Of a stretch of DNA of 64,000 nt, positions 51,745 to 59,773 are shown in pieces. Position numbers and translations under genes: made by a program. Position 1 is the first letter of the stretch; every line of letters begins with the position of its first letter. Source of the stretch: Lachnospiraceae bacterium (GTDB lineage Bacteria > Bacillota > Clostridia > Lachnospirales > Lachnospiraceae); NCBI GenBank assembly GCA_014803415.1, contig JAAVBZ010000029.1, positions 11,524 to 75,523 of the forward strand. Direction: 5' to 3'. The notes beneath the pieces are model-generated. The model was not told where the DNA came from. It did no database searches and was given only the letters and a program-made list of their open reading frames with translations.

Positions 51745-54700
51745 ATGAAAAAGAATTTTTTAAAGTATTTATTGCAAAGAACAGCTGCACTTATGCTGGC
51801 GGCGATTATTGCGGCAACCGCTGTTGCATCAGGCGCCTTTACGGTAACAGCGTCGGACGAAGAAGATGCAGCAGAATGGGATGATGAAGTATCATCAATT
51901 GATTCGGATGATGAAGAACCGACTGAAAACATTCCGGCCGATGATCCGGTTGAAAGCGGTGATCAGGAAGAAGAGGCGGAAGTAACTGCAGATAGGGTGA
52001 AAGAGCAGTTAGATAACGCAGAGAGTGCTGCAACCGAAGCTATAAAATCCATACCTTTTGGAGATGTGAATGCCAAAGAGTGGGAAAATAAATCGGCGGT
52101 GGATAATACGGAAGATTCTGTCCGGAAGGCTGAACAGATCATTGAGAAGGCAGAAGCGGAGATTGACAGGCAGAAAGAAGATGTTACAGCAGAGGATGAT
52201 GAAGAAGGACTGCTGAATAAGAAAACTGAAGATGGAAAATTGGTACAGGGGACGACAGAAAAAAATACAGAGGAAGCCAATAAGAAGATTGACTCGGCGG
52301 AGAAAACTCTGGATACCGCCCAGAATGAATTTGATGCAGCATTAAGAGATGCACAGTCTAAAATTGAAGCGGGTTTCAGCAACAGTGACGATGCAAAAGC
52401 AGTGCTGGAGAATCTGACCCAGGCACAGCAGGATGCGCAGGCTGAGTTTGATAAGGCGCAGACAGATATGGCTGATGCGAAAGATAATCTGGATAAGGCG
52501 CAGGAAGCATATGAGGAAGCAAAGAAGATCTCAGATGAAGCTGCTGCGGAGGCAGAAAAAGCCCTTGAAGATGCAAAGGCTGAAATGGAAAAGGCTGTGG
52601 AAGCGGCCAGGACAGCAAATGAGCGTGTGCAGAAGGTACAGGATATTCTTACGGCTTCTTCCAATTATTTGGAATCATGGAAAGACAATGTGGACAGTGC
52701 ATTGGATGACATAGAAAAAAGATTAGATGAGAGCAGGGAAGAACTGAATGACGCTATTGAAAATCTGGATAAAGAAAGTGAAGAATTAAAGGAAGCAGCG
52801 GAGGATTTTCAAAAGAAGTTTGATGAGTTTACTGAGACAGCAAAGGACTTTACGGATTCCATCAAAGATGCAGCAGATGCACAGAAGGAGCTGGATAGGC
52901 TCTATGCGAAGTATCAAGAGCTGAAAGAAGCAAAAGATACAGCCCAGGAAGCGTATGACAACTTAGGCGGCGAAGCCGAAAAGAGTGTGCTGAAGGAACA
53001 GCTTAGTGCTTTGGAAGCATCACTTGAAGAAGCCAAGGCGGCGTTAGAGGAAGCCGAGAAGGCAAAAGATGCTTATGGAATAATTGATGAGGCAGGATAT
53101 GTGCAGAGCCTGCAGGATCAAAAAGATATTCTTTCCAGCGAGGAAAGATCAGATGACGAGAAAGCCGCAGCAGCAAAAGAGCTGGCTGAGCTGGTGATCA
53201 AAAATGAACTCGCGGGAAAAGCGGAAAACTGTACGGTCATCTGGGTCGATCAAGATGGAACCGGCTCAGATGGAGAAAGTTACGGGAAGCCGGCAGAGGG
53301 CCTTAATGGTTATTATGTAGTTCTGGAAGAGCAGGAAGACGGTGCAAAAAAAGTTGTTAAGCGATATGGTTATTCGGTAAATACCGGAGAAAACGGAAAC
53401 AGCGGTACTGTTGATATCCGTGAGATGAAAGGACAAGATACAACTGACTTTATTGAGATTGATGGAAAGCAGTATCAGATCAATGTCAAAGATGATAACA
53501 GTATGACTATTACAGTAGGTGATCAGGAAATTTCTGTTTATCAGGATGGAAATAATTACTTTACTAAGGAAGAAGTCGTGCATAGCGATGAGAATGTCAG
53601 ACCTGTGCGTGTAGACATGGGGCTGCGTAAAAATCAGGAAGTTGTTTGGGATAATGATGGAGAAGGTACTATAACAATTTTGAATATTCATTATTCTGTG
53701 TATATGAAGGAGGATGGAAATTGGTATTGCTACGGCGGGATCAAAGGGTTTGAGCATGAATATAAATTAGATATAAATGAATGGGAAACAAAAGATGTAA
53801 TCACTATCGATGGTGAGACCTATGATCTCCAGGAAGATTCAGACGGCTTATATATCTATACGGATGACAACACTAAGTTACGCATCTTTAAGGATGAAGA
53901 TAGTTATACTTGTGAAAATCCTGTAAAATCGATACCCGGCGGAGATGAAAACACGATCTATGGCTATGCAGAAGACAGTGATCTGTATTCTTCTGATACT
54001 TATTATCAGAAATATCAGGAGTATAGTGCCAGGGAGAAAGAACATAGCGACCGCTTAAGTGAATATAAGGCAGCCGATGAGGAATATCAAAAATTGAAGG
54101 AAAAATATGATGCACTGGCAGAAGCACAGGAGGAGTTAGAGGAGGGTGAACTAAATACGCTGGCAAACCTTCCCAGAAATGTTGGAGATGTGGTTGGCAA
54201 TATATCAATGGATGATGTTAAGGACATAACAGAATTACTGGAGAAGATTGACAGCGGCGATTTCAAGATAAAAGATATGATCAATTCAGCAGATACGATA
54301 GCGGCTTTTTTGCCCGGCGTAGATATTCAGGAATTTATCGTAAACTTAACGGAATATCCTACTTTTGATATTTTTAATCGAAAAAAATGGAGCGAGGCAA
54401 AGCATGAATACGCTGTAGCATGGATAAATGCTTTGAAGGCAAAGATAGAAGTTGTAAAAAAAGGCAAAGATCTGGTTGATGCAACCAATGCGGCGATCAC
54501 ATCCGGTATAGATTTTATTAAAGCAGGTGCCGATGTGGATGACGCATTATTGGATTCCATGATCACAGGTCTTGAGACAGGTATTCTGGCGGGCGCAGCA
54601 GGCAGTCTGGTATTTGCGCACGATGTGCTGGATGCAGCGAACAGGCTGGCAGAGCAGTTGGAACATAAAGTCAGCGAACTGCAGAAGGAAACTCAGAGGG

Positions 54701-55557
54701 CATATGACGAAGCCATTAAAGCGCAGGATCTGTTGCTGAAGTTAAAATTGAAGAATCCGAAAGAGGATGAATTAAAAGCCGCCGAAGAAGAACTTAATAA
54801 AGCGTGGGCACGGTATCATATGCTTGAAGGAAAACTACAGAATGCGGAAGCTTCTCTGAAAGATGCACAGGCATACAAGAAAGCAGCAGAAGATGAGTAC
54901 AAGAGGCTGGAAACAACTGGAGAAACAGGCGGAGCAGGCAGCGCTACAACATCAGAAGCAGTGGACGGCACTATGCCTGAGACAGACGGCGTAGTCACAG
55001 CAGGCGAGACTGCTGCTGCGGTAGTACCTGCAGCAATATTTATGAGTGCGGGTGACTTTGCAACAAATGCGGCGCCTATTTTAGCAGTAACAGCTGCTAA
55101 TGTACCGGAAGATGTTGCAGAGGTTATTGAGGACGCGGAAGAGCCTCTTTCAGCGGACGCCGGACTGGTGGAAGTGGGGAACGAGGAAGTACCATTGGCG
55201 AATACTGAGCTGGTGGAAGTAGAAGATGAGGAAGTGCCTCTTGCATCCGGAGAAAATTGGGCACTGCTGAATCTCTTACTAATGATGATTACTGTGATAG
55301 CAGGAGGCATTATGGTAATCGGGGCTGTGCACAGTAGAAAAGAAGAGTACGGAAATAATAGTCATAATAATTTGAAGCTGTTCGGTATTATACCTGCAGT
55401 GGTATCAGTAGTAGTATTCTTCCTGACGGAGAATATTGGAAGCAGGATGGTATTTGTTAATAAGATGACACTGATCATGCTTTGCATTACGGTATTCCAG
55501 GCAGTGGTTATGGTATTGTCTTACAGAAAAAAAGCTCTGATAAATAATGCTGAATAG
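51745..55557 (+). CDS. Large coiled-coil surface protein with three C-terminal membrane helices
   Basis: A 1270-residue exported protein. The signal peptide covers about 1-37; a highly acidic segment (38-75) follows. Long Ala/Glu/Lys/Asp-rich coiled coils span about 75-490. A beta-rich central part (about 495-745) holds two related units (about 566-611 and 682-727, each with a D-F/V-I-x-I-D-G pattern). Coiled coils and a helical domain follow (about 755-1055, with a Gly/Ala-rich hydrophobic patch near 945). A Thr/Ala/Glu-rich stretch contains E-E-V-P-L-A twice (near 1148 and 1163). N-W-A-L-L-N-L begins the first of three membrane helices (about 1168-1260). It probably spans or coats the cell wall. 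Function unknown; adhesion or structure is possible. Confidence 0.85.
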   Translation: MKKNFLKYLLQRTAALMLAAIIAATAVASGAFTVTASDEEDAAEWDDEVSSIDSDDEEPTENIPADDPVESGDQEEEAEVTADRVKEQLDNAESAATEAIKSIPFGDVNAKEWENKSAVDNTEDSVRKAEQIIEKAEAEIDRQKEDVTAEDDEEGLLNKKTEDGKLVQGTTEKNTEEANKKIDSAEKTLDTAQNEFDAALRDAQSKIEAGFSNSDDAKAVLENLTQAQQDAQAEFDKAQTDMADAKDNLDKAQEAYEEAKKISDEAAAEAEKALEDAKAEMEKAVEAARTANERVQKVQDILTASSNYLESWKDNVDSALDDIEKRLDESREELNDAIENLDKESEELKEAAEDFQKKFDEFTETAKDFTDSIKDAADAQKELDRLYAKYQELKEAKDTAQEAYDNLGGEAEKSVLKEQLSALEASLEEAKAALEEAEKAKDAYGIIDEAGYVQSLQDQKDILSSEERSDDEKAAAAKELAELVIKNELAGKAENCTVIWVDQDGTGSDGESYGKPAEGLNGYYVVLEEQEDGAKKVVKRYGYSVNTGENGNSGTVDIREMKGQDTTDFIEIDGKQYQINVKDDNSMTITVGDQEISVYQDGNNYFTKEEVVHSDENVRPVRVDMGLRKNQEVVWDNDGEGTITILNIHYSVYMKEDGNWYCYGGIKGFEHEYKLDINEWETKDVITIDGETYDLQEDSDGLYIYTDDNTKLRIFKDEDSYTCENPVKSIPGGDENTIYGYAEDSDLYSSDTYYQKYQEYSAREKEHSDRLSEYKAADEEYQKLKEKYDALAEAQEELEEGELNTLANLPRNVGDVVGNISMDDVKDITELLEKIDSGDFKIKDMINSADTIAAFLPGVDIQEFIVNLTEYPTFDIFNRKKWSEAKHEYAVAWINALKAKIEVVKKGKDLVDATNAAITSGIDFIKAGADVDDALLDSMITGLETGILAGAAGSLVFAHDVLDAANRLAEQLEHKVSELQKETQRAYDEAIKAQDLLLKLKLKNPKEDELKAAEEELNKAWARYHMLEGKLQNAEASLKDAQAYKKAAEDEYKRLETTGETGGAGSATTSEAVDGTMPETDGVVTAGETAAAVVPAAIFMSAGDFATNAAPILAVTAANVPEDVAEVIEDAEEPLSADAGLVEVGNEEVPLANTELVEVEDEEVPLASGENWALLNLLLMMITVIAGGIMVIGAVHSRKEEYGNNSHNNLKLFGIIPAVVSVVVFFLTENIGSRMVFVNKMTLIMLCITVFQAVVMVLSYRKKALINNAE

Positions 55558-55587
55558 TAATAAATAATACATTAGATAATAAATGGG

Positions 55588-55629
55588 AACCAGACAGGAA
55601 AAGAACGATACCTGTCTGGTTTCTTTTTT
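55588..55629. terminator. Terminator of the surface-protein gene
   Basis: AACCAGACAGG pairs with CCTGTCTGGTT around a 12-nt loop and is followed by TCTTTTTT. On the other strand it could also end the leftward ABC-2 operon. Confidence 0.85.
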
Positions 55630-55659
55630 ACTCCCTTTTCGGAAAAGTGTTCCCACGAA

Positions 55660-55731
55660 CTACTCTACAATCTTGAATTTACTGATTAAAAATCCTGCTG
55701 CACCCGTCACTGATCCGCCAGTGTTTCCCAT
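55660..55731 (-). CDS. 23-residue microprotein coupled to ABC-2 ATPase gene
   Basis: The ORF reads M-G-N-T-G-G-S-V-T-G-A-A-G-F-L-I-S-K-F-K plus I-V-E. Its ATG overlaps the stop of the ATPase gene (TAATG), and GGAGGG lies 3 nt upstream, inside the ATPase gene's last codons. The sequence has a Gly/Ser/Ala-rich first half and an amphipathic Lys/Phe/Ile second half, like small secreted or membrane-active peptides. It may be the exported cargo, a small transporter subunit, or chance. No family is recognised. Confidence 0.45.
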   Translation of the reverse strand: MGNTGGSVTGAAGFLISKFKIVE

Positions 55732-56720
55732 TAGCCCTCCGTATATATATGTCTGATAATTTTTTCCATCGGAAGCTCTTTAATGGAGATATCGGTAAAC
55801 CCATATCTGCTGCTCAGTTCGGAAATACATGCTGTAATTGGCGTAATATCTACATCTACTTCCATTCTTAAGGTGGATGTGTCATGGGTTTCCAGTAGTT
55901 TTGTCCCCTTCATGTTTAGCTGTTCCGCATCAGTTATCGGCTGATTCAGAGATATCTCTACTATCTTCTTATTTCCGAGATTTTTTCTCAGATTATCCAG
56001 AGAATCATCAAATACCTTTTTGCCGTTGTTAATGATAATAACATTGTTGACAAGCTCCTCCACATCCTCGAGGTCGTGGGTCGTGAGGATAAAGGTAGTT
56101 CCCTTTTTGTTCATTTCCTTAATAAATTTCCAGACGTTCCTCTTTGAGATGACATCAAGTCCTATGGTGGGTTCATCCAGAAAGACAATTTGGGGATTAT
56201 GAAGCATCGCCATAATGAATTCACACTTCATACGCTCTCCCAGAGACAATACTCGCGTCGGACGATTAATCTTGTCTCCCAATTCTAACAATTCCGTTAA
56301 CTCCTTCAGCCTCTCATTATATTCCGCATCGGAGATATCATAAATTGCCTTATTGAGTCTGAAACTGTCAACCGGCGGTATATCGAAAATCAACTGGCTT
56401 TTCTGACCGAATACCGCACCCATTTTTTTTACATACTGCACACGCTCTCTATTCGGGTCATAATCCATAACACGAACGTCACCGCTGCTGGGATATAAGG
56501 TTCCCGCAAGCATCTTAATGGTTGTGGACTTTCCTGCGCCGTTCGGTCCTAAAATTCCTACAATATCCCCTTCCTCTATCTCAAAACTCACCTGATCCAC
56601 TGCGGTAACATATACTTTTTTTCTTTTAAAAAAGCTTTTCAGGCTCTCCTTGAAATCACTTCCCCGCTTATAGGTAACATACTGTTTGGTTAAATCATGT
56701 ACCGTAATTATTTTTCCCAT
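55731..56720 (-). CDS. ABC-2 transporter ATPase
   Basis: A 329-residue ATPase with Walker A G-P-N-G-A-G-K-S-T, signature L-S-L-G-E-R-M, Walker B I-V-F-L-D-E-P-T-I-G-L-D and switch His in T-T-H-D-L-E-D. The ATG at 56720 is one base after the permease stop, with GGTGG as site; in-frame TTG and GTG starts upstream overlap the permease end. It is a paralogue of the ATPase at 21352 and belongs to an ATPase plus two-permease exporter read leftward. The cargo is unknown. Confidence 0.92.
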   Translation of the reverse strand: MGKIITVHDLTKQYVTYKRGSDFKESLKSFFKRKKVYVTAVDQVSFEIEEGDIVGILGPNGAGKSTTIKMLAGTLYPSSGDVRVMDYDPNRERVQYVKKMGAVFGQKSQLIFDIPPVDSFRLNKAIYDISDAEYNERLKELTELLELGDKINRPTRVLSLGERMKCEFIMAMLHNPQIVFLDEPTIGLDVISKRNVWKFIKEMNKKGTTFILTTHDLEDVEELVNNVIIINNGKKVFDDSLDNLRKNLGNKKIVEISLNQPITDAEQLNMKGTKLLETHDTSTLRMEVDVDITPITACISELSSRYGFTDISIKELPMEKIIRHIYTEG

Positions 56721-56721
56721 A

Positions 56722-57504
56722 TCAGCCACCAACCCCCTCGTATAATCTAACCATATACTGATAAATTCCTATGCCGAACAATAGAAATAAAATGCAGGGT
56801 ATTATTGTAAGATACATCCACGGTTCCAGTCTGCCTAAGAGCGCCGCTGCCGGAAAAAAACCTACCATCGCCACCGGCATGATAAAAGAGGTAATGGCAA
56901 TAATCTGTTTCGGGAAAATACTTTGCGGATAATTTCCCAGATTGGCCACACTTTCATACATCTCCGGTATCCTTGAATTCTGCACCCATTTAAAGGAAGT
57001 TGCTGCCATAAGAAGCATTACCCCAAGCATAACCGAGATCCCGAATATGAACAACAGCACACAGGACAACACGCGGACAAATGTCACGGAACCTATGTGA
57101 GCCGCCGATATCCCAAAGATCACCGCTCCTCCGAGTACTATTCCAAAATCCGATATATTAAAATTCGTCGCAAGCAGATAGAATAAACAATTTACCGGCT
57201 TTATCAGAACAATCTCAAGTGTTCCTTCCGCCACATAATTCATGGTGCTCCACACAATTCCCGAAAACATCATTCCCGCCACACCGTTAGATACAGAAAA
57301 TAGGGATTGTATTAATAATACTTCATACATTGTCCAGCCCTCATAACAGGCGCCCGAATGATAAATCAAAAGTGTGATCAGTGGAAATACAATGTTACTT
57401 AACAATGTAACGACCACACCCAGTATGAAATTAGCCCTATATGTGGCTGTCTGTGCAATACTGTTTCTGATTGTCTCTTTGTATATTCTCAAATACCTGA
57501 TCAT
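56722..57504 (-). CDS. ABC-2 transporter permease (PF06182-like)
   Basis: A 260-residue membrane protein with about six helices. The opening R-Y-L-R-I-Y-K-E-T-I-R-N-S and T-Y-R-A-N-F-I-L-G are hallmarks of ABC2_membrane_6 permeases. GAGGAG precedes the ATG. It is the middle gene of the operon, 9 nt after the other permease and 1 nt before the ATPase. Confidence 0.87.
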   Translation of the reverse strand: MIRYLRIYKETIRNSIAQTATYRANFILGVVVTLLSNIVFPLITLLIYHSGACYEGWTMYEVLLIQSLFSVSNGVAGMMFSGIVWSTMNYVAEGTLEIVLIKPVNCLFYLLATNFNISDFGIVLGGAVIFGISAAHIGSVTFVRVLSCVLLFIFGISVMLGVMLLMAATSFKWVQNSRIPEMYESVANLGNYPQSIFPKQIIAITSFIMPVAMVGFFPAAALLGRLEPWMYLTIIPCILFLLFGIGIYQYMVRLYEGVGG

Positions 57505-57513
57505 CCTGACTCC

Positions 57514-58332
57514 TCAACCACCGACGGAACTGAATCTTATAATTGCCCGTCTATAAATTACTTCACTGATGAAAAACATGACTGCTACAGCAACCGCCTG
57601 AAAACCGACGATTTGTGGAATTTCCATTGTGACGCCGCCCAATGAATAAGAGCCTGTAAACACCATTGCCGGAACATATGAAATATATTGAAACGGCAGA
57701 AAGAATAATATCTTCTGCAGAGATTCCGGGAAAAATACCAACGGAACTATCGAACCGGACAGAAGGGAGGATATCACATTAAATACCCTTTTTATGCCGG
57801 AGGCCTGTACCAGCCAGAATGCCGTCATCCCAATGCAGTAATTCACATAGAAATTCATTAAGAAAGCAAGGCCCACGGACAGAATTGTCCAGCCGATCCT
57901 ATTCGGTATCATATTCACTTTAAATATCAATTGAAAAATGAGAAAACAGGGAAGGAATTCAAACAAGAATCCCAATACCCTGTGACCGATCTTCTGTGAT
58001 AAGGCAAAAAATCTGTGATGTATGGGGCGCAGATTAAAGGTAATAAACTTCCCTGTGCGTATCAACATCTGCAAATTCCAATCTGCAAAATCCATTGTCA
58101 GATATCCGATTAGGGTAATCGCTCCAAAATAGGTGAGCATCTGGGATAATTCCATGCCATACAGCTCTGTCTGGGAGCCACTGTAAACGGATTTCCATAT
58201 GAAATACTGAACAATAAAATAGACCGGTCCCACAAAAATAGAAACCATAGAGTGGGTGCGATACGCACTCCACTCCTTATATGTAGCGGAAGCTACCGCC
58301 TTCGCCACGGTGAAATTATGTCTTACATTCAT
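57514..58332 (-). CDS. ABC-2 transporter permease (PF06182-like), first gene of operon
   Basis: A 272-residue membrane protein with about six helices; K-E-W-S-A-Y-R-T-H-S and F-V-G-P-V-Y-F-I-V-Q-Y match the PF06182 group. The ribosome binding site is poor (AGAAGG touching the ATG), so translation may be weak or the true start may lie at another codon nearby. It heads the leftward exporter operon, 49 nt after the serine hydrolase gene, with which it may be cotranscribed. Confidence 0.82.
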   Translation of the reverse strand: MNVRHNFTVAKAVASATYKEWSAYRTHSMVSIFVGPVYFIVQYFIWKSVYSGSQTELYGMELSQMLTYFGAITLIGYLTMDFADWNLQMLIRTGKFITFNLRPIHHRFFALSQKIGHRVLGFLFEFLPCFLIFQLIFKVNMIPNRIGWTILSVGLAFLMNFYVNYCIGMTAFWLVQASGIKRVFNVISSLLSGSIVPLVFFPESLQKILFFLPFQYISYVPAMVFTGSYSLGGVTMEIPQIVGFQAVAVAVMFFISEVIYRRAIIRFSSVGG

Positions 58333-58381
58333 CCTTCTTTTTACTTTCCGGCTAAGCCTTTCAACTTATGAAGACTGTTCC

Positions 58382-59560
58382 TTATTCAATGCCCGACCAT
58401 ATGATAGAGGCAACATTCCGCAGTGCATGTGGATACCATATGTCGTAATTTTGAAACTGAGCGCTCCATACCGCTACAAAATTTTCCTCAGGATCTATCA
58501 TAAGACAACTTGGCCCATAGCCTTCGTGATTGACTAATCCCGGTGTAATGAGCTGAGATTTATCCCGCCATGTATAAATATCAATGCCTACGCCGTATGC
58601 CTTATATGTTCCGCCCGCATCCCACGCAAAATTTCTGAGTGTTGGCTCCGTTGTATTTCGGAACATTGCCTCCAATGCCTTTCTGCCGATAATTCTTTTT
58701 CCATTGTGAATTCCATTGTTAATGAGCATATTTCCGAATTTGATGAGATCTTCACAGGTGGAGAAAATTCCTCCTCCGGTTCTCGGAAGTATGCTCCGTG
58801 CCTTATCCCTTTCACTTTGTGCGTTATTTTTGATTGCCTCAAATCTCTCTTTTATCCACGCTTCCCTGATATAAGTGTTATCGGCATCCACTCTTTCCAT
58901 ATAGAATGTGCTGTTTGTCATCTCACAGGGTTCCATGATATTTTTCTCGATATAATCGTGACAAAATACACCGCTGACACGTGTAATAATTTCACCCAAT
59001 AGCATAAAACCGGCGGTACAGTAACACCACTCTTCTCCAGGGTCTCGACGCATGCCGCATTTTAAGATGGCTTCAATCCATTCTTTCCCGACATCCTCTT
59101 TTACAAATTCACCCCATCCTACATAGTGATCATTATGTAAGACCCCGCCGTCCGGAATCAGTCCGGAAGTATGGTTCAGCAGATGCAGCACCTTAATCTT
59201 ATTGAATGGCTCTGCTTTAAACTCAGGAATAAAATCTCCGACAAACTGATCCAGCGTCATCATTCCGTCCTCTACTAATTTCAGGATGGCAACCGCCGTA
59301 AATATTTTTGTGATGGAAGCAATAGCAAAAACGGAGTCCGGTCTTAATTTTTTACCGCCCCTGTCCGAATAGTCCAAATCTCCCATTGCGTTGTTGGCAA
59401 ACATCTTACCGTTTCTGGAAAGTGCGTATCCGGCACACAATATTTCTTCCTTTCTCAGCATTTTTCGAAAATGCTCGTCTAAGACCGCCAGCCGCTCTTC
59501 CTGATAACAGGCTTCTTTTGCGGTAAAGGGTACCTTACCTTTTAATGTCTCTAAATTCAT
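58382..59560 (-). CDS. Class C beta-lactamase-type serine hydrolase
   Basis: A 392-residue protein. The catalytic S82-I-T-K85 pair lies in F-A-I-A-S-I-T-K, with the Tyr motif probably in W-C-Y-C-T-A-G-F. Such enzymes include esterases, D-aminopeptidases and peptidoglycan-modifying proteins rather than true beta-lactamases. No signal peptide is visible, so it is predicted cytosolic. The ATG at 59560 follows AAGGGAG by 6 nt; the frame extends upstream without a better start. It precedes the ABC-2 operon in the same direction. Confidence 0.85.
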   Translation of the reverse strand: MNLETLKGKVPFTAKEACYQEERLAVLDEHFRKMLRKEEILCAGYALSRNGKMFANNAMGDLDYSDRGGKKLRPDSVFAIASITKIFTAVAILKLVEDGMMTLDQFVGDFIPEFKAEPFNKIKVLHLLNHTSGLIPDGGVLHNDHYVGWGEFVKEDVGKEWIEAILKCGMRRDPGEEWCYCTAGFMLLGEIITRVSGVFCHDYIEKNIMEPCEMTNSTFYMERVDADNTYIREAWIKERFEAIKNNAQSERDKARSILPRTGGGIFSTCEDLIKFGNMLINNGIHNGKRIIGRKALEAMFRNTTEPTLRNFAWDAGGTYKAYGVGIDIYTWRDKSQLITPGLVNHEGYGPSCLMIDPEENFVAVWSAQFQNYDIWYPHALRNVASIIWSGIE

Positions 59561-59617
59561 ATTTGCTCCCTTCTGTTCTTCTAGTGTGCTGACCAGAAAA
59601 TTCATCCTGCGCAATTC

Positions 59618-59626
59618 ATTATATCA
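59618..59626 (-). promoter_or_regulatory. Extended -10 promoter of the serine hydrolase gene
   Basis: On the reverse strand TGA-TATAAT (-10 box at 59623-59618) about 58 nt before the ATG. No clear -35 box is seen. Confidence 0.45.
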
Positions 59627-59702
59627 AAGCTCCCCTATATGGGAAAGATAAAAATACCGCAGATAAGAAAAAAATGAAAAAAAGTAAAATTATGATAAAG
59701 GC

Positions 59703-59731
59703 TTGCCGTTTTTTATGTTAATATATAAGTA
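59703..59731 (+). promoter_or_regulatory. Candidate promoter of the permuted GH3 gene
   Basis: TTGCCG (59703-59708) followed by TATAAG at a 15-nt spacing or TAAGTA at 17 nt, 43-50 nt before the GH3 start. Both boxes are imperfect. Confidence 0.3.
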
Positions 59732-59773
59732 CAGGAAAATAGCAAAAAATTCAGAAAAGGGAAAGGTGAGGTT

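Noticed and set aside
51963-52664. 233-residue Ser/Ala-rich open frame opposite the surface protein
   Set aside because: It mirrors the repetitive Glu/Ala/Lys codons of the coiled coil; its composition is an artefact of the antisense strand.
58382-59560. Beta-lactamase resistance gene
   Set aside because: The S-x-x-K family is broad and the protein has no signal peptide, unlike secreted class C beta-lactamases.
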